Below, piece by piece: positions 28,101 to 43,518 of a stretch of DNA of 64,000 nucleotides; within the stretch, counting starts at the first letter, position 1, and every line of letters begins with the position of its first letter. Under the pieces are notes generated by a model, which made no database searches, was not told the origin of the DNA, and saw only the letters and a list, made by a program, of their open reading frames with translations. Location of the stretch: contig OX442314.1 of the NCBI GenBank assembly GCA_949358305.1, forward strand, positions 66,101,369 through 66,165,368, given 5' to 3'. Position numbers and translations under genes: made by a program. Source of the stretch: Strigamia acuminata. Lineage: Eukaryota; Arthropoda; Chilopoda; Geophilomorpha; Linotaeniidae.

Positions 28101-31100
28101 AGTCAACTGTGATGAGATCAAAAGTCTATTCTCCTAAATCAATGGTTGAATGTTTCTAAAACTTACATTGGAGCTTTCTACTAAGGTTTAAACACTATTT
28201 CTGAACATTCAGAGACATTGGACTTGTGGTGTTTCTGCTAAGTCAACTGTGATGAGATCAAAAGTCTATTCTCCCAAATCATTGGTTGGATGTTTCTAAA
28301 ACTTACATTGGAGCCTTCTACTAAGGTTTAAACACTATTTCTGAACATTCAGAGACATTGGTCTTGTGGTGTTTGTGCTAAGTCAACTGTGATGAGATCA
28401 AAAGTCTATTTTCCTAAATCAATGGTTGAATGTTTCTAAAACTTACATTGGAGCCTTCTACTAAGGTTTAAACACTATTTCTGAACATTCAGAGACATTG
28501 GACTTGTGGTGTTTCTGCTAAGTCAACTGTGATGAGATCAAAAGTCTATTCTCCCAAATCATTGGTTGGATGTTTCTAAAACTTACATTGGAGCCTTCTA
28601 CTAAGGTTTAAACACTTTTTCTGAACATTCAGAGACATTGGTCTTGTGGTGTTTGTGCTAAGTCAACTGTGATGAGATCAAAAGTCTATTCTCCCAAATC
28701 ATTGGTTGGATGTTTCTAAAACTTACATTGGAGCCTTCTACTAAGGTTTAAACACTATTTCTGAACATTCAGAGACATTGGACTTGTGGTGTTTGTGCTA
28801 AGTCAACTGTGATGAGATCAAAAGTCTATTCTCCCAAATCATTGGTTGGATGTTTCTAAAACTTACATTGGAGCCTTCTACTAAGGTTTAAACACTATTT
28901 CTGAACATTCAGAGACATTGGTGTTTGTGCTAAGTCAACTGCGATCTGAAATGAGCTCAAAATTTTTTTTTCAAAATTTATTGCTTGGGTGTTGCTAAAA
29001 CTTACATCTACAAAGGTTTAAACACTATTTATAAACATTCAGACACATTGGTCTTGTGGTGTTTGTGCTAAGTCAACTGTGATGAGATCAAAAGTCTATT
29101 CTCCTAAATCAATGGTTGAATGTTTCTAAAACTTACATTGGAGCCTTCTACTAAGGTTTAAACACTATTTCTGAACATTCAGAGACATTGGACTTGTGGT
29201 GTTTCTGCTAAGTCAACTGTGATGAGATCAAAAGTCTATTCTCCCAAATCATTGGTTGGATGTTTCTAAAACTTACATTGGAGCCTTCTACTAAGGTTTA
29301 AACACTATTTCTGAACATTCAGAGACATTGGTCTTGTGGTGTTTGTGCTAAGTCAACTGTGATTAGATCAAAAGTCTATTCTCCCAAATCATTGGTTGGA
29401 TGTCTCTAAAACTTACATTGGAACCTTCTACTAAGGTTTAAACACTATTTCTGAACATTCAGAGACATTGGTCTTGTGGTGTTTGTGCTAAGTCAACTGT
29501 GATGAGATCAAAAGTCTATTCTCCCAAATCATTGGTTGGATGTTTCTAAAATTTACATTGGAGCCTTCTACTAAGGTTTAAACACTATTTCTGAACATTC
29601 AGAGACATTGGTCTTGTGGTGTTTGTGCTAAGTCAACTGTGATGAGATCAAAAGTCTATTCTCCTAAATCAATGGTTGAATGTTTCTAAAACTTACATTG
29701 GAGCCTTCTACTAAGGTTTAAACACTATTTCTGAACATTCAGAGACATTGGACTTGTGGTGTTTGTGCTAAGTCAACTGTGATGAGATCAAAAGTCTATT
29801 CTCCCAAATCATTGGTTGGATGTTTCTAAAACTTACATTGGAGCCTTCTACTAAGGTTTAAACACTATTTCTGAACATTCAGAGACATTGGACTTGTGGT
29901 GTTTGTGCTAAGTCAACTGTGATGAGATCAAAAGTCTATTCTCCCAAATCATTGGTTGGATGTTTCTAAAACTTACATTGGAGCCTTCTACTAAGGTTTA
30001 AACACTAATTCTGAACATTCAGAGACATTGGTCTTGTGGTGTTTGTGCTAAGTCAACTGTGATGAGATCAAAAGTCTATTCTCCTAAATCAATGGTTGAA
30101 TGTTTCTAAAACTTACATTGGAGCCTTCTACTAAGGTTTAAACACTATTTCTGAACATTCAGAGACATTGGACTTGTGGTGTTTGTGCTAAGTCAACTGT
30201 GATGAGATCAAAAGTCTATTCTCCCAAATCATTGGTTGGATGTTTCTAAAACTTACATTGGAGCCTTCTACTAAGGTTTAAACACTATTTCTGAACATTC
30301 AGAGACATTGGACTTGTGGTGTTTGTGCTAAGTCAACTGTGATGAGATCAAAAGTCTATTCTCCCAAATCATTGGTTGGATGTTTCTAAAACTAACATTG
30401 GAGCCTTCTACTAAGGTTTAAACACTATTTCTGAACATTCAGAGACATTAGTGTTTGTGCTAAGTCAACTGCGATCTGAAATGAGCTCAAAATTTTTTTT
30501 TCAAAATTTATTGCTTGGGTGTTGCTAAAACTTACATCTACAAAGGTTTAAACACTATTTATAAACATTCAGACACATTGGACTTGTGGTGTTTGTGCTA
30601 AGTCAACTGTGATGAGATCAAAAGTCTATTCTCCCAAATCATTGGTTGGATGTTTCTAAAACTTACATTAGAGCCTTCTACTAAGGTTTAAACACTATTT
30701 CTAAACATTCAGAGACATTGGTCTTGTGGTGTTTGTGCTAAGTCAACTGTGATTAGATCAAAAGTCTATTCTCCCAAATCATTGGTTGGATGTCTCTAAA
30801 ACTTACATTGGAGCCTTCTACTAAGGTTTAAACACTATTTCTGAACATTCAGAGACATTGGTCTTGTGGTGTTTGTGCTAAGTCAACTGTGATGAGATCA
30901 AAAGTCTATTCTCCCAAATCATTGGTTGGATGTTTCTAAAACTTACATTGGAGCCTTCTACTAAGGTTTAAACACTATTTCTGAACATTCAGAGACATTG
31001 GTCTTGTGGTGTTTGTGCTAAGTCAACTGTGATGAGATCAAAAGTCTATTCTCCTAAATCAATGGTTGAATGTTTCTAAAACTTACATTGGAGCCTTCTA

Positions 31101-33999
31101 CTAAGGTTTAAACACTATTTCTGAACATTCAAAGACATTGGACTTGTGGTGTTTGTGCTAAGTCAACTGTGATGAGATCAAAAGTCTATTCTCCCAAATC
31201 ATTGGTTGGATGTTTCTAAAACTTACATTGGAGCCTTCTACTAAGGTTTAAACACTATTTCTGAACATTCAGAGACATTGGACTTGTGGTGTTTGTGCTA
31301 AGTCAACTGTGATGAGATCAAAAGTCTATTCTCCCAAATCATTGGTTGGATGTTTCTAAAACTTACATTGGAGCCTTCTACTAAGGTTTAAACACTATTT
31401 CTGAACATTCAGAGACATTGGTGTTTGTGCTAAGTCAACTGCGATCTGAAATGAGCTCAAAATTTTTTTTTCAAAATTTATTGCTTGGGTGTTGCTAAAA
31501 CTTACATTTAAGGCTTCTACAAAGGTTTAAACACTATTTATAAACATTCAGACACATTGGACTTGTGGTGTTTGTGCTAAGTCAACTGTGATGAGATCAA
31601 AAGTCTATTCTCCCAAATCATTGGTTGGATGTTTCTAAAACTTACATTGGAGCCTTCTACTAAGGTTTAAACACTATTTCTGAACATTCAGAGACATTGG
31701 TCTTGTGGTGTTTGTGCTAAGTCAACTGTGATGAGATCAAAAGTCTATTCTCCTAAATCAATGGTTGAATGTTTCTAAAACTTACATTGGAGCCTTCTAC
31801 TAAGGTTTAAACACTATTTCTGAACATTCAGAGACATTGGACTTGTGGTGTTTCTGCTAAGTCAACTGTGATGAGATCAAAAGTCTATTCTCCCAAATCA
31901 TTGGTTGGATGTTTCTAAAACTTACATTGGAGCCTTCTACTAAGGTTTAAACACTATTTCTGAACATTCAGAGACATTGGTCTTGTGGTGTTTGTGCTAA
32001 GTCAACTGTGATGAGATCAAAAGTCTATTTTCCTAAATCAATGGTTGAATGTTTCTAAAACTTACATTGGAGCCTTCTACTAAGGTTTAAACACTATTTC
32101 TGAACATTCAGAGACATTGGACTTGTGGTGTTTCTGCTAAGTCAACTGTGATGAGATCAAAAGTCTATTCTCCCAAATCATTGGTTGGATGTTTCTAAAA
32201 CTTACATTGGAGCCTTCTACTAAGGTTTAAACACTTTTTCTGAACATTCAGAGACATTGGTCTTGTGGTGTTTGTGCTAAGTCAACTGTGATGAGATCAA
32301 AAGTCTATTCTCCCAAATCATTGGTTGGATGTTTCTAAAACTTACATTGGAGCCTTCTACTAAGGTTTAAACACTATTTCTGAACATTCAGAGACATTGG
32401 ACTTGTGGTGTTTGTGCTAAGTCAACTGTGATGAGATCAAAAGTCTATTCTCCCAAATCATTGGTTGGATGTTTCTAAAACTTACATTGGAGCCTTCTAC
32501 TAAGGTTTAAACACTATTTCTGAACATTCAGAGACATTGGTGTTTGTGCTAAGTCAACTGCGATCTGAAATGAGCTCAAAATTTTTTTTTCAAAATTTAT
32601 TGCTTGGGTGTTGCTAAAACTTACATCTACAAAGGTTTAAACACTATTTATAAACATTCAGACACATTGGACTTGTGGTGTTTGTGCTAAGTCAACTGTG
32701 ATGAGATCAAAAGTCTATTCTCCCAAATCATTGGTTGGATGTCTCTAAAACTTACATTGGAGCCTTCTACTAAGGTTTAAACACTATTTCTGAACATTCA
32801 GAGACATTGGTCTTGTGGTGTTTGTGCTAAGTCAACTGTGATGAGATCAAAAGTCTATTCTCCCAAATCATTGGTTGGATGTTTCTAAAACTTACATTGG
32901 AGCCTTCTACTAAGGTTTAAACACTATTTCTGAACATTCAGAGACATTGGTCTTGTGGTGTTTGTTCTAAGTCAACTGTGATGAGATCAAAAGTCTATTC
33001 TCCCAAATCATTGGTTGGATGTTTCTAACACTTACATTGGAGCTTTCTACTAAGGTTTAAACACTAATTCTGAACATTCAGAGACATTGGTCTTGTGGTG
33101 TTTGTGCTAAGTCAACTGTGATGAGATCAAAAGTCTATTCTCCTAAATCATTGGTTGAATGTTTCTAAAACTTACATTGGAGCCTTCTACTAAGGTTTAA
33201 ACACTATTTTTGAACATTCAGAGACATTGGTCTTGTGGTGTTTGTGCTAAGTCAACTGCGATGTGAAATGAACTCAAAATTTTTTTTTCAAAATTTATTG
33301 CTTGGGTGTTGCTAAAACTTATATTGAAGGCTTCTACTAAGGTTTAAACACTATTTCTGAACATTCAGAGACATTGGACTTGTGGTGTTTGTGCTAAGTC
33401 AACTGTGATGAGATCAAAAGTCTATTCTCCCAAATCATTGGTTGGATGTTTCTAAAACTTACATTGGAGCCTTCTACTAAGGTTTAAACACTATTTCTGA
33501 ACATTCAGAGACATTGGTCTTGTGGTGTTTGTGCTAAGTCAACTGTGATTAGATCAAAAGTCTATTCTCCCAAATCATTGGTTGGATGTTTCTAAAACTT
33601 ACATTGGAGCCTTCTACTAAGGTTTAAACACTATTTCTGAACATTCAGAGACATTGGTCTTGTGGTGTTTGTTCTAAGTCAACTGTGATGAGATCAAAAG
33701 TCTATTCTCCCAAATCATTGGTTGGATGTTTCTAAAACTTACATTGGAGTTTTCTACTAAGGTTTAAACACTATTTCTGAACATTCAGAGACATTGGTCT
33801 TGTGGTGTTTGTTCTAAGTCAACTGTGATGAGATCAAAAGTCTATTCTCCCAAATCATTGGTTGGATGTTTCTAAAACTTACATTGGAGCCTTCTACTAA
33901 GGTTTAAACACTATTTCTGAACATTCAGAGACATTGGTCTTGTGGTGTTTGTGCTAAGTCAACTGTGATGAGATCAAAAGTCTATTCTCCCAAATCATT

Positions 34000-36900
34000 G
34001 GTTGGATGTTTCTAAAACTTACATTGGAGCCTTCTACTAAGGTTTAAACACTATTTCTGAACATTCAGAGACATTGGACTTGTGGTGTTTGTGCTAAGTC
34101 AACTGTGATGAGATCAAAAGTCTATTCTCCCAAATCATTGGTTGGATGTCTCTAAAACTTACATTGAAGCCTTCTACTAAGGTTTAAACACTATTTCTGA
34201 ACATTCAGAGACATTGGACTTGTGGTGTTTGTGCTAAGTCAACTGTGATGAGATCAAAAGTCTATTCTCCCAAATCATTGGTTGGATGTTTCTAAAACTT
34301 ACATTGGAGCTTTCTACTAAGGTTTAAACACTATTTCTGAACATTCAGAGACATTGGACTTGTGGTGTTTGTGCTAAGTCAACTGTGATGAGATCAAAAG
34401 TCTATTCTCCCAAATCATTGGTTGGATGTTTCTAAAACTTACATTGGAGCCTTCTACTAAGGTTTAAACACTATTTCTGAACATTCAGGGACATTGGTCT
34501 TGTGGTGTTTGTGCTAAGTCAACTGTGATTAGATCAAAAGTCTATTCTCCCAAATCATTGGTTGGATGTCTCTAAAACTTACATTGGAGCCTTCTACTAA
34601 GGTTTAAACACTATTTCTGAACATTCAGAGACATTGGTCTTGTGGTGTTTGTGCTAAGTCAACTGTGATGAGATCAAAAGTCTATTCTCCCAAATCATTG
34701 GTTGGATGTTTCTAAAATTTACATTGGAGCCTTCTACTAAGGTTTAAACACTATTTCTGAACATTCAGAGACATTGGACTTGTGGTGTTTGTTCTAAGTC
34801 AACTGTGATGAGATCAAAAGTCTATTCTCCCAAATCATTGGTTGGATGTTTCTAAAACTTACATTGGAGCCTTCTACTAAGGTTTAAACACTAATTCTGA
34901 ACATTCAGAGACATTGGTCTTGTGGTGTTTGTGCTAAGTCAACTGTGATGAGATCAAAAGTCTATTCTCCTAAATCATTGGTTGAATGTTTCTAAAACTT
35001 ACATTGGAGCCTTCTACTAAGGTTTAAACACTATTTCTGAACATTCAGAGACATTGGTCTTGTGGTGTTTGTTCTAAGTCAACTGTGATGAGATCAAAAG
35101 TCTATTCTCCCAAATTATTGGTTGGATGTTTCTAAAACTTACATTGGAGCTTTCTACTAAGGTTTAAACACTAATTCTGAACATTCAGAGACATTGGTCT
35201 TGTGGTGTTTGTGCTAAGTCAACTGTGATGAGATCAAAAGTCTATTCTCCTAAATCATTGGTTGAATGTTTCTAAAACTTACATTGGAGCCTTCTACTAA
35301 GGTTTAAACACTATTTCTGAACATTCAGAGACATTGGACTTGTGGTGTTTGTGCTAAGTCAACTGTGATGAGATCAAAAGTCTATTCTCCCAAATCATTG
35401 GTTGGATGTTTCTAAAACTTACATTGGAGCCTTCTACTAAGGTTTAAACACTATTTCTGAACATTCAGAGACATTGGTCTTGTGGTGTTTGTGCTAAGTC
35501 AACTGTGATTAGATCAAAAGTCTATTCTCCCAAATCATTGGTTGGATGTCTCTAAAACTTACATTGGAGCCTTCTACTAAGGTTTAAACACTATTTCTGA
35601 ACATTCAGAGACATTGGTCTTGTGGTGTTTGTGCTAAGTCAACTGTGATGAGATCAAAAGTCTATTCTCCCAAATCATTGGTTAGATGTTTCTAAAACTT
35701 ACATTGGAGCCTTCTACTAAGGTTTAAACACTATTTCTGAACATTCAGAGACATTGGTCTTGTGGTGTTTGTTCTAAGTCAACTGTGATGAGATCAAAAG
35801 TCTATTCTCCCAAATCATTGGTTGGATGTTTCTAAAACTTACATTGGAGCTTTCTACTAAGGTTTAAACACTAATTCTGAACATTCAGAGACATTGGTCT
35901 TGTGGTGTTTGTGCTAAGTCAACTGTGATGAGATCAAAAGTCTATTCTCCTAAATCATTGGTTGAATGTTTCTAAAACTTACATTGGAGCCTTCTACTAA
36001 GGTTTAAACACTATTTTTGAACATTCAGAGACATTGGTCTTGTGGTGTTTGTGCTAAGTCAACTGCGATGTGAAATGAACTCAAAATTTTTTTTTCAAAA
36101 TTTATTGCTTGAGTGTTGCTAAAACTTATATTGAAGGCTTCTACTAAGGTTTAAACACTATTTCTGAACATTCAGAGACATTGGACTTGTGGTGTTTGTG
36201 CTAAGTCAACTGTGATGAGATCAAAAGTCTATTCTCCCAAATCATTGGTTGGATGTTTCTAAAACTTACATTGGAGCCTTCTACTAAGGTTTAAACACTA
36301 TTTCTGAACATTCAGAGACATTGGTCTTGTGGTGTTTGTGCTAAGTCAACTGTGATTAGATCAAAAGTCTATTCTCCCAAATCATTGGTTGGATGTTTCT
36401 AAAACTTACATTGGAGCCTTCTACTAAGGTTTAAACACTATTTCTGAACATTCAGGGACATTGGTCTTGTGGTGTTTGTGCTAAGTCAACTGTGATTAGA
36501 TCAAAAGTCTATTCTCCCAAATCATTGGTTGGATGTTTCTAAAACTTACATTGGAGCCTTCTACTAAGGTTTAAACACTATTTCTGAACATTCAGAGACA
36601 TTGGTCTTGTGGTGTTTGTGCTAAGTCAACTGTGATGAGATCAAAAGTCTATTCTCCCAAATCATTGGTTGGATGTTTCTAAAACTTACATTGGAGTTTT
36701 CTACTAAGGTTTAAACACTATTTCTGAACATTCAGAGACATTGGTCTTGTGGTGTTTGTTCTAAGTCAACTGTGATGAGATCAAAAGTCTATTCTCCCAA
36801 ATCATTGGTTGGATGTTTCTAAAACTTACATTGGAGCCTTCTACTAAGGTTTAAACACTATTTCTGAACATTCAGAGACATTGGTCTTGTGGTGTTTGTG

Positions 36901-39900
36901 CTAAGTCAACTGTGATGAGATCAAAAGTCTATTCTCCCAAATCATTGGTTGGATGTTTCTAAAACTTACATTGGAGCCTTCTACTAAGGTTTAAACACTA
37001 TTTCTGAACATTCAGAGACATTGGTCTTGTGGTGTTTGTGCTAAGTCAACTGCGATGTGAAATGAACTCAAAATTTTTTTTTCAAAATTTATTGCTTGGG
37101 TGTTGCTAAAACTTATATTGAAGGCTTCTACTAAGGTTTAAACACTATTTCTGAACATTCAGAGACATTGGACTTGTGGTGTTTGTGCTAAGTCAACTGT
37201 GATGAGATCAAAAGTCTATTCTCCCAAATCATTGGTTGGATGTTTCTAAAACTTACATTGGAGCCTTCTACTAAGGTTTAAACACTATTTCTGAACATTC
37301 AGAGACATTGGACTTGTGGTGTTTGTGCTAAGTCAACTGTGATGAGATCAAAAGTCTATTCTCCCAAATCATTGGTTGGATGTCTCTAAAACTTACATTG
37401 AAGCCTTCTACTAAGGTTTAAACACTATTTCTGAACATTCAGAGACATTGGACTTGTGGTGTTTGTGCTAAGTCAACTGTGATGAGATCAAAAGTCTATT
37501 CTCCCAAATCATTGGTTGGATGTTTATAAAACTTACATTGGAGCTTTCTACTAAGGTTTAAACACTATTTCTGAACATTCAGAGACATTGGACTTGTGGT
37601 GTTTGTGCTAAGTCAACTGTGATGAGATCAAAAGTCTATTCTCCCAAATCATTGGTTGGATGTTTCTAAAACTTACATTGGAGCCTTCTACTAAGGTTTA
37701 AACACTATTTCTGAACATTCAGGGACATTGGTCTTGTGGTGTTTGTGCTAAGTCAACTGTGATTAGATCAAAAGTCTATTCTCCCAAATCATTGGTTGGA
37801 TGTCTCTAAAACTTACATTGGAGCCTTCTACTAAGGTTTAAACACTATTTCTGAACATTCAGAGACATTGGTCTTGTGGTGTTTGTGCTAAGTCAACTGT
37901 GATGAGATCAAAAGTCTATTCTCCCAAATCATTGGTTGGATGTTTCTAAAATTTACATTGGAGCCTTCTACTAAGGTTTAAACACTATTTCTGAACATTC
38001 AGAGACATTGGACTTGTGGTGTTTGTTCTAAGTCAACTGTGATGAGATCAAAAGTCTATTCTCCCAAATCATTGGTTGGATGTTTCTAAAACTTACATTG
38101 GAGCCTTCTACTAAGGTTTAAACACTAATTCTGAACATTCAGAGACATTGGTCTTGTGGTGTTTGTGCTAAGTCAACTGTGATGAGATCAAAAGTCTATT
38201 CTCCTAAATCATTGGTTGAATGTTTCTAAAACTTACATTGGAGCCTTCTACTAAGGTTTAAACACTATTTCTGAACATTCAGAGACATTGGTCTTGTGGT
38301 GTTTGTTCTAAGTCAACTGTGATGAGATCAAAAGTCTATTCTCCCAAATTATTGGTTGGATGTTTCTAAAACTTACATTGGAGCTTTCTACTAAGGTTTA
38401 AACACTAATTCTGAACATTCAGAGACATTGGTCTTGTGGTGTTTGTGCTAAGTCAACTGTGATGAGATCAAAAGTCTATTCTCCTAAATCATTGGTTGAA
38501 TGTTTCTAAAACTTACATTGGAGCCTTCTACTAAGGTTTAAACACTATTTCTGAACATTCAGAGACATTGGACTTGTGGTGTTTGTGCTAAGTCAACTGT
38601 GATGAGATCAAAAGTCTATTCTCCCAAATCATTGGTTGGATGTTTCTAAAACTTACATTGGAGCCTTCTACTAAGGTTTAAACACTATTTCTGAACATTC
38701 AGAGACATTGGTCTTGTGGTGTTTGTGCTAAGTCAACTGTGATTAGATCAAAAGTCTATTCTCCCAAATCATTGGTTGGATGTCTCTAAAACTTACATTG
38801 GAGCCTTCTACTAAGGTTTAAACACTATTTCTGAACATTCAGAGACATTGGTCTTGTGGTGTTTGTGCTAAGTCAACTGTGATGAGATCAAAAGTCTATT
38901 CTCCCAAATCATTGGTTAGATGTTTCTAAAACTTACATTGGAGCCTTCTACTAAGGTTTAAACACTATTTCTGAACATTCAGAGACATTGGTCTTGTGGT
39001 GTTTGTTCTAAGTCAACTGTGATGAGATCAAAAGTCTATTCTCCCAAATCATTGGTTGGATGTTTCTAAAACTTACATTGGAGCTTTCTACTAAGGTTTA
39101 AACACTAATTCTGAACATTCAGAGACATTGGTCTTGTGGTGTTTGTGCTAAGTCAACTGTGATGAGATCAAAAGTCTATTCTCCTAAATCATTGGTTGAA
39201 TGTTTCTAAAACTTACATTGGAGCCTTCTACTAAGGTTTAAACACTATTTTTGAACATTCAGAGACATTGGTCTTGTGGTGTTTGTGCTAAGTCAACTGC
39301 GATGTGAAATGAACTCAAAATTTTTTTTTCAAAATTTATTGCTTGAGTGTTGCTAAAACTTATATTGAAGGCTTCTACTAAGGTTTAAACACTATTTCTG
39401 AACATTCAGAGACATTGGACTTGTGGTGTTTGTGCTAAGTCAACTGTGATGAGATCAAAAGTCTATTCTCCCAAATCATTGGTTGGATGTTTCTAAAACT
39501 TACATTGGAGCCTTCTACTAAGGTTTAAACACTATTTCTGAACATTCAGAGACATTGGTCTTGTGGTGTTTGTGCTAAGTCAACTGTGATTAGATCAAAA
39601 GTCTATTCTCCCAAATCATTGGTTGGATGTTTCTAAAACTTACATTGGAGCCTTCTACTAAGGTTTAAACACTATTTCTGAACATTCAGAGACATTGGTC
39701 TTGTGGTGTTTGTTCTAAGTCAACTGTGATGAGATCAAAAGTCTATTCTCCCAAATCATTGGTTGGATGTTTCTAAAACTTACATTGGAGTTTTCTACTA
39801 AGGTTTAAACACTATTTCTGAACATTCAGAGACATTGGTCTTGTGGTGTTTGTTCTAAGTCAACTGTGATGAGATCAAAAGTCTATTCTCCCAAATCATT

Positions 39901-42672
39901 GGTTGGATGTTTCTAAAACTTACATTGGAGCCTTCTACTAAGGTTTAAACACTATTTCTGAACATTCAGAGACATTGGTCTTGTGGTGTTTGTGCTAAGT
40001 CAACTGTGATGAGATCAAAAGTCTATTCTCCCAAATCATTGGTTGGATGTTTCTAAAACTTACATTGGAGCCTTCTACTAAGGTTTAAACACTATTTCTG
40101 AACATTCAGAGACATTGGTCTTGTGGTGTTTGTGCTAAGTCAACTGCGATGTGAAATGAACTCAAAATTTTTTTTTCAAAATTTATTGCTTGGGTGTTGC
40201 TAAAACTTATATTGAAGGCTTCTACTAAGGTTTAAACACTATTTCTGAACATTCAGAGACATTGGACTTGTGGTGTTTGTGCTAAGTCAACTGTGATGAG
40301 ATCAAAAGTCTATTCTCCCAAATCATTGGTTGGATGTTTCTAAAACTTACATTGGAGCCTTCTACTAAGGTTTAAACACTATTTCTGAACATTCAGAGAC
40401 ATTAAACTTGTGGTGTTTGTGCTAAGTCAACTGTGATGAGATCAAAAGTCTATTCTCCCAAATCATTGGTTGGATGTCTCTAAAACTTACATTGGAGCCT
40501 TCTACTAAGGTTTAAACACTATTTCTGAACATTCAGAGACATTGGACTTGTGGTGTTTGTGCTAAGTCAACTGTGATGAGATCAAAAGTCTATTCTCCCA
40601 AATCATTGGTTGGATGTTTCTAAAACTTACATTGGAGCTTTCTACTAAGGTTTAAACACTATTTCTGAACATTCAGAGACATTGGACTTGTGGTGTTTGT
40701 GCTAAGTCAACTGTGATGAGATCAAAAGTCTATTCTCCCAAATCATTGGTTGGATGTTTCTAAAACTTACATTGGAGCCTTCTACTAAGGTTTAAACACT
40801 ATTTCTGAACATTCAGGGACATTGGTCTTGTGGTGTTTGTGCTAAGTCAACTGTGATTAGATCAAAAGTCTATTCTCCCAAATCATTGGTTGGATGTCTC
40901 TAAAACTTACATTGGAGCCTTCTACTAAGGTTTAAACACTATTTCTGAACATTCAGAGACATTGGTCTTGTGGTGTTTGTGCTAAGTCAACTGTGATGAG
41001 ATCAAAAGTCTATTCTCCCAAATCATTGGTTGGATGTTTCTAAAATTTACATTGGAGCCTTCTACTAAGGTTTAAACACTATTTCTGAACATTCAGAGAC
41101 ATTGGACTTGTGGTGTTTGTTCTAAGTCAACTGTGATGAGATCAAAAGTCTATTCTCCCAAATCATTGGTTGGATGTTTCTAAAACTTACATTGGAGCCT
41201 TCTACTAAGGTTTAAACACTAATTCTGAACATTCAGAGACATTGGTCTTGTGGTGTTTGTGCTAAGTCAACTGTGATGAGATCAAAAGTCTATTCTCCTA
41301 AATCATTGGTTGAATGTTTCTAAAACTTACATTGGAGCCTTCTACTAAGGTTTAAACACTATTTCTGAACATTCAGAGACATTGGTCTTGTGGTGTTTGT
41401 TCTAAGTCAACTGTGATGAGATCAAAAGTCTATTCTCCCAAATTATTGGTTGGATGTTTCTAAAACTTACATTGGAGCTTTCTACTAAGGTTTAAACACT
41501 AATTCTGAACATTCAGAGACATTGGTCTTGTGGTGTTTGTGCTAAGTCAACTGTGATGAGATCAAAAGTCTATTCTCCTAAATCATTGGTTGAATGTTTC
41601 TAAAACTTACATTGGAGCCTTCTACTAAGGTTTAAACACTATTTCTGAACATTCAGAGACATTGGACTTGTGGTGTTTGTGCTAAGTCAACTGTGATGAG
41701 ATCAAAAGTCTATTCTCCCAAATCATTGGTTGGATGTTTCTAAAACTTACATTGGAGCCTTCTACTAAGGTTTAAACACTATTTCTGAACATTCAGAGAC
41801 ATTGGTCTTGTGGTGTTTGTGCTAAGTCAACTGTGATTAGATCAAAAGTCTATTCTCCCAAATCATTGGTTGGATGTCTCTAAAACTTACATTGGAGCCT
41901 TCTACTAAGGTTTAAACACTATTTCTGAACATTCAGAGACATTGGTCTTGTGGTGTTTGTGCTAAGTCAACTGTGATGAGATCAAAAGTCTATTCTCCCA
42001 AATCATTGGTTGGATGTTTCTAAAATTTACATTGGAGCCTTCTACTAAGGTTTAAACACTATTTCTGAACATTCAGAGACATTGGACTTGTGGTGTTTGT
42101 TCTAAGTCAACTGTGATGAGATCAAAAGTCTATTCTCCCAAATCATTGGTTGGATGTTTCTAAAACTTACATTGGAGCCTTCTACTAAGGTTTAAACACT
42201 AATTCTGAACATTCAGAGACATTGGTCTTGTGGTGTTTGTGCTAAGTCAACTGTGATGAGATCAAAAGTCTATTCTCCTAAATCATTGGTTGAATGTTTC
42301 TAAAACTTACATTGGAGCCTTCTACTAAGGTTTAAACACTATTTCTGAACATTCAGAGACATTGGTCTTGTGGTGTTTGTTCTAAGTCAACTGTGATGAG
42401 ATCAAAAGTCTATTCTCCCAAATCATTGGTTGGATGTTTCTAAAACTTACATTGGAGCTTTCTACTAAGGTTTAAACACTAATTCTGAACATTCAGAGAC
42501 ATTGGTCTTGTGGTGTTTGTGCTAAGTCAACTGTGATGAGATCAAAAGTCTATTCTCCTAAATCATTGGTTGAATGTTTCTAAAACTTACATTGGAGCCT
42601 TCTACTAAGGTTTAAACACTATTTTTGAACATTCAGAAACATTGGTCTTGTGGTGTTTGTGCTAAGTCAACT
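34000..42672. repeat. Higher-order repeat of about 3.1-3.2 kb, roughly three copies, B2 domain
   Basis: The rare variant CAAATTATTGG is at 35111, 38345 and 41439, spaced 3234 and 3094 bp. These differ by exactly one 140-bp monomer. CATTCAGGGACATT recurs near 34486, 37720 and 40816 with the same spacings. B2 monomers at 36064 and 39298 are also 3234 apart, and those at 37051 and 40145 are 3094 apart. Unequal exchange by one monomer explains the length difference. Confidence 0.85.
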
Positions 42673-43518
42673 GCGATGTGAAATGAACTCAAAATTTTTT
42701 TTTCAAAATTTATTGCTTGGGTGTTGCTAAAACTTATATTGAAGGCTTCTACTAAGGTTTAAACACTATTTCTGAACATTCAGAGACATTGGACTTGTGG
42801 TGTTTGTGCTAAGTCAACTGTGATGAGATCAAAAGTCTATTCTCCCAAATCATTGGTTGGATGTTTCTAAAACTTACATTGGAGCCTTCTACTAAGGTTT
42901 AAACACTATTTCTGAACATTCAGAGACATTGGTCTTGTGGTGTTTGTGCTAAGTCAACTGTGATTAGATCAAAAGTCTATTCTCCCAAATCATTGGTTGG
43001 ATGTCTCTAAAACTTACATTGGAGCCTTCTACTAAGGTTTAAACACTAATTCTGAACATTCAGAGACATTGGTCTTGTGGTGTTTGTGCTAAGTCAACTG
43101 TGATGAGATCAAAAGTCTATTCTCCTAAATCATTGGTTGAATGTTTCTAAAACTTACATTGGAGCCTTCTACTAAGGTTTAAACACTATTTCTGAACATT
43201 CAGAGACATTGGTCTTGTGGTGTTTGTTCTAAGTCAACTGTGATGAGATCAAAAGTCTATTCTCCCAAATCATTGGTTGGATGTTTCTAAAACTTACATT
43301 GGAGCTTTCTACTAAGGTTTAAACACTAATTCTGAACATTCAGAGACATTGGTCTTGTGGTGTTTGTGCTAAGTCAACTGTGATGAGATCAAAAGTCTAT
43401 TCTCCTAAATCATTGGTTGAATGTTTCTAAAACTTACATTGGAGCCTTCTACTAAGGTTTAAACACTATTTTTGAACATTCAGAGACATTAGTCTTGTGG
43501 TGTTTGTGCTAAGTCAAC

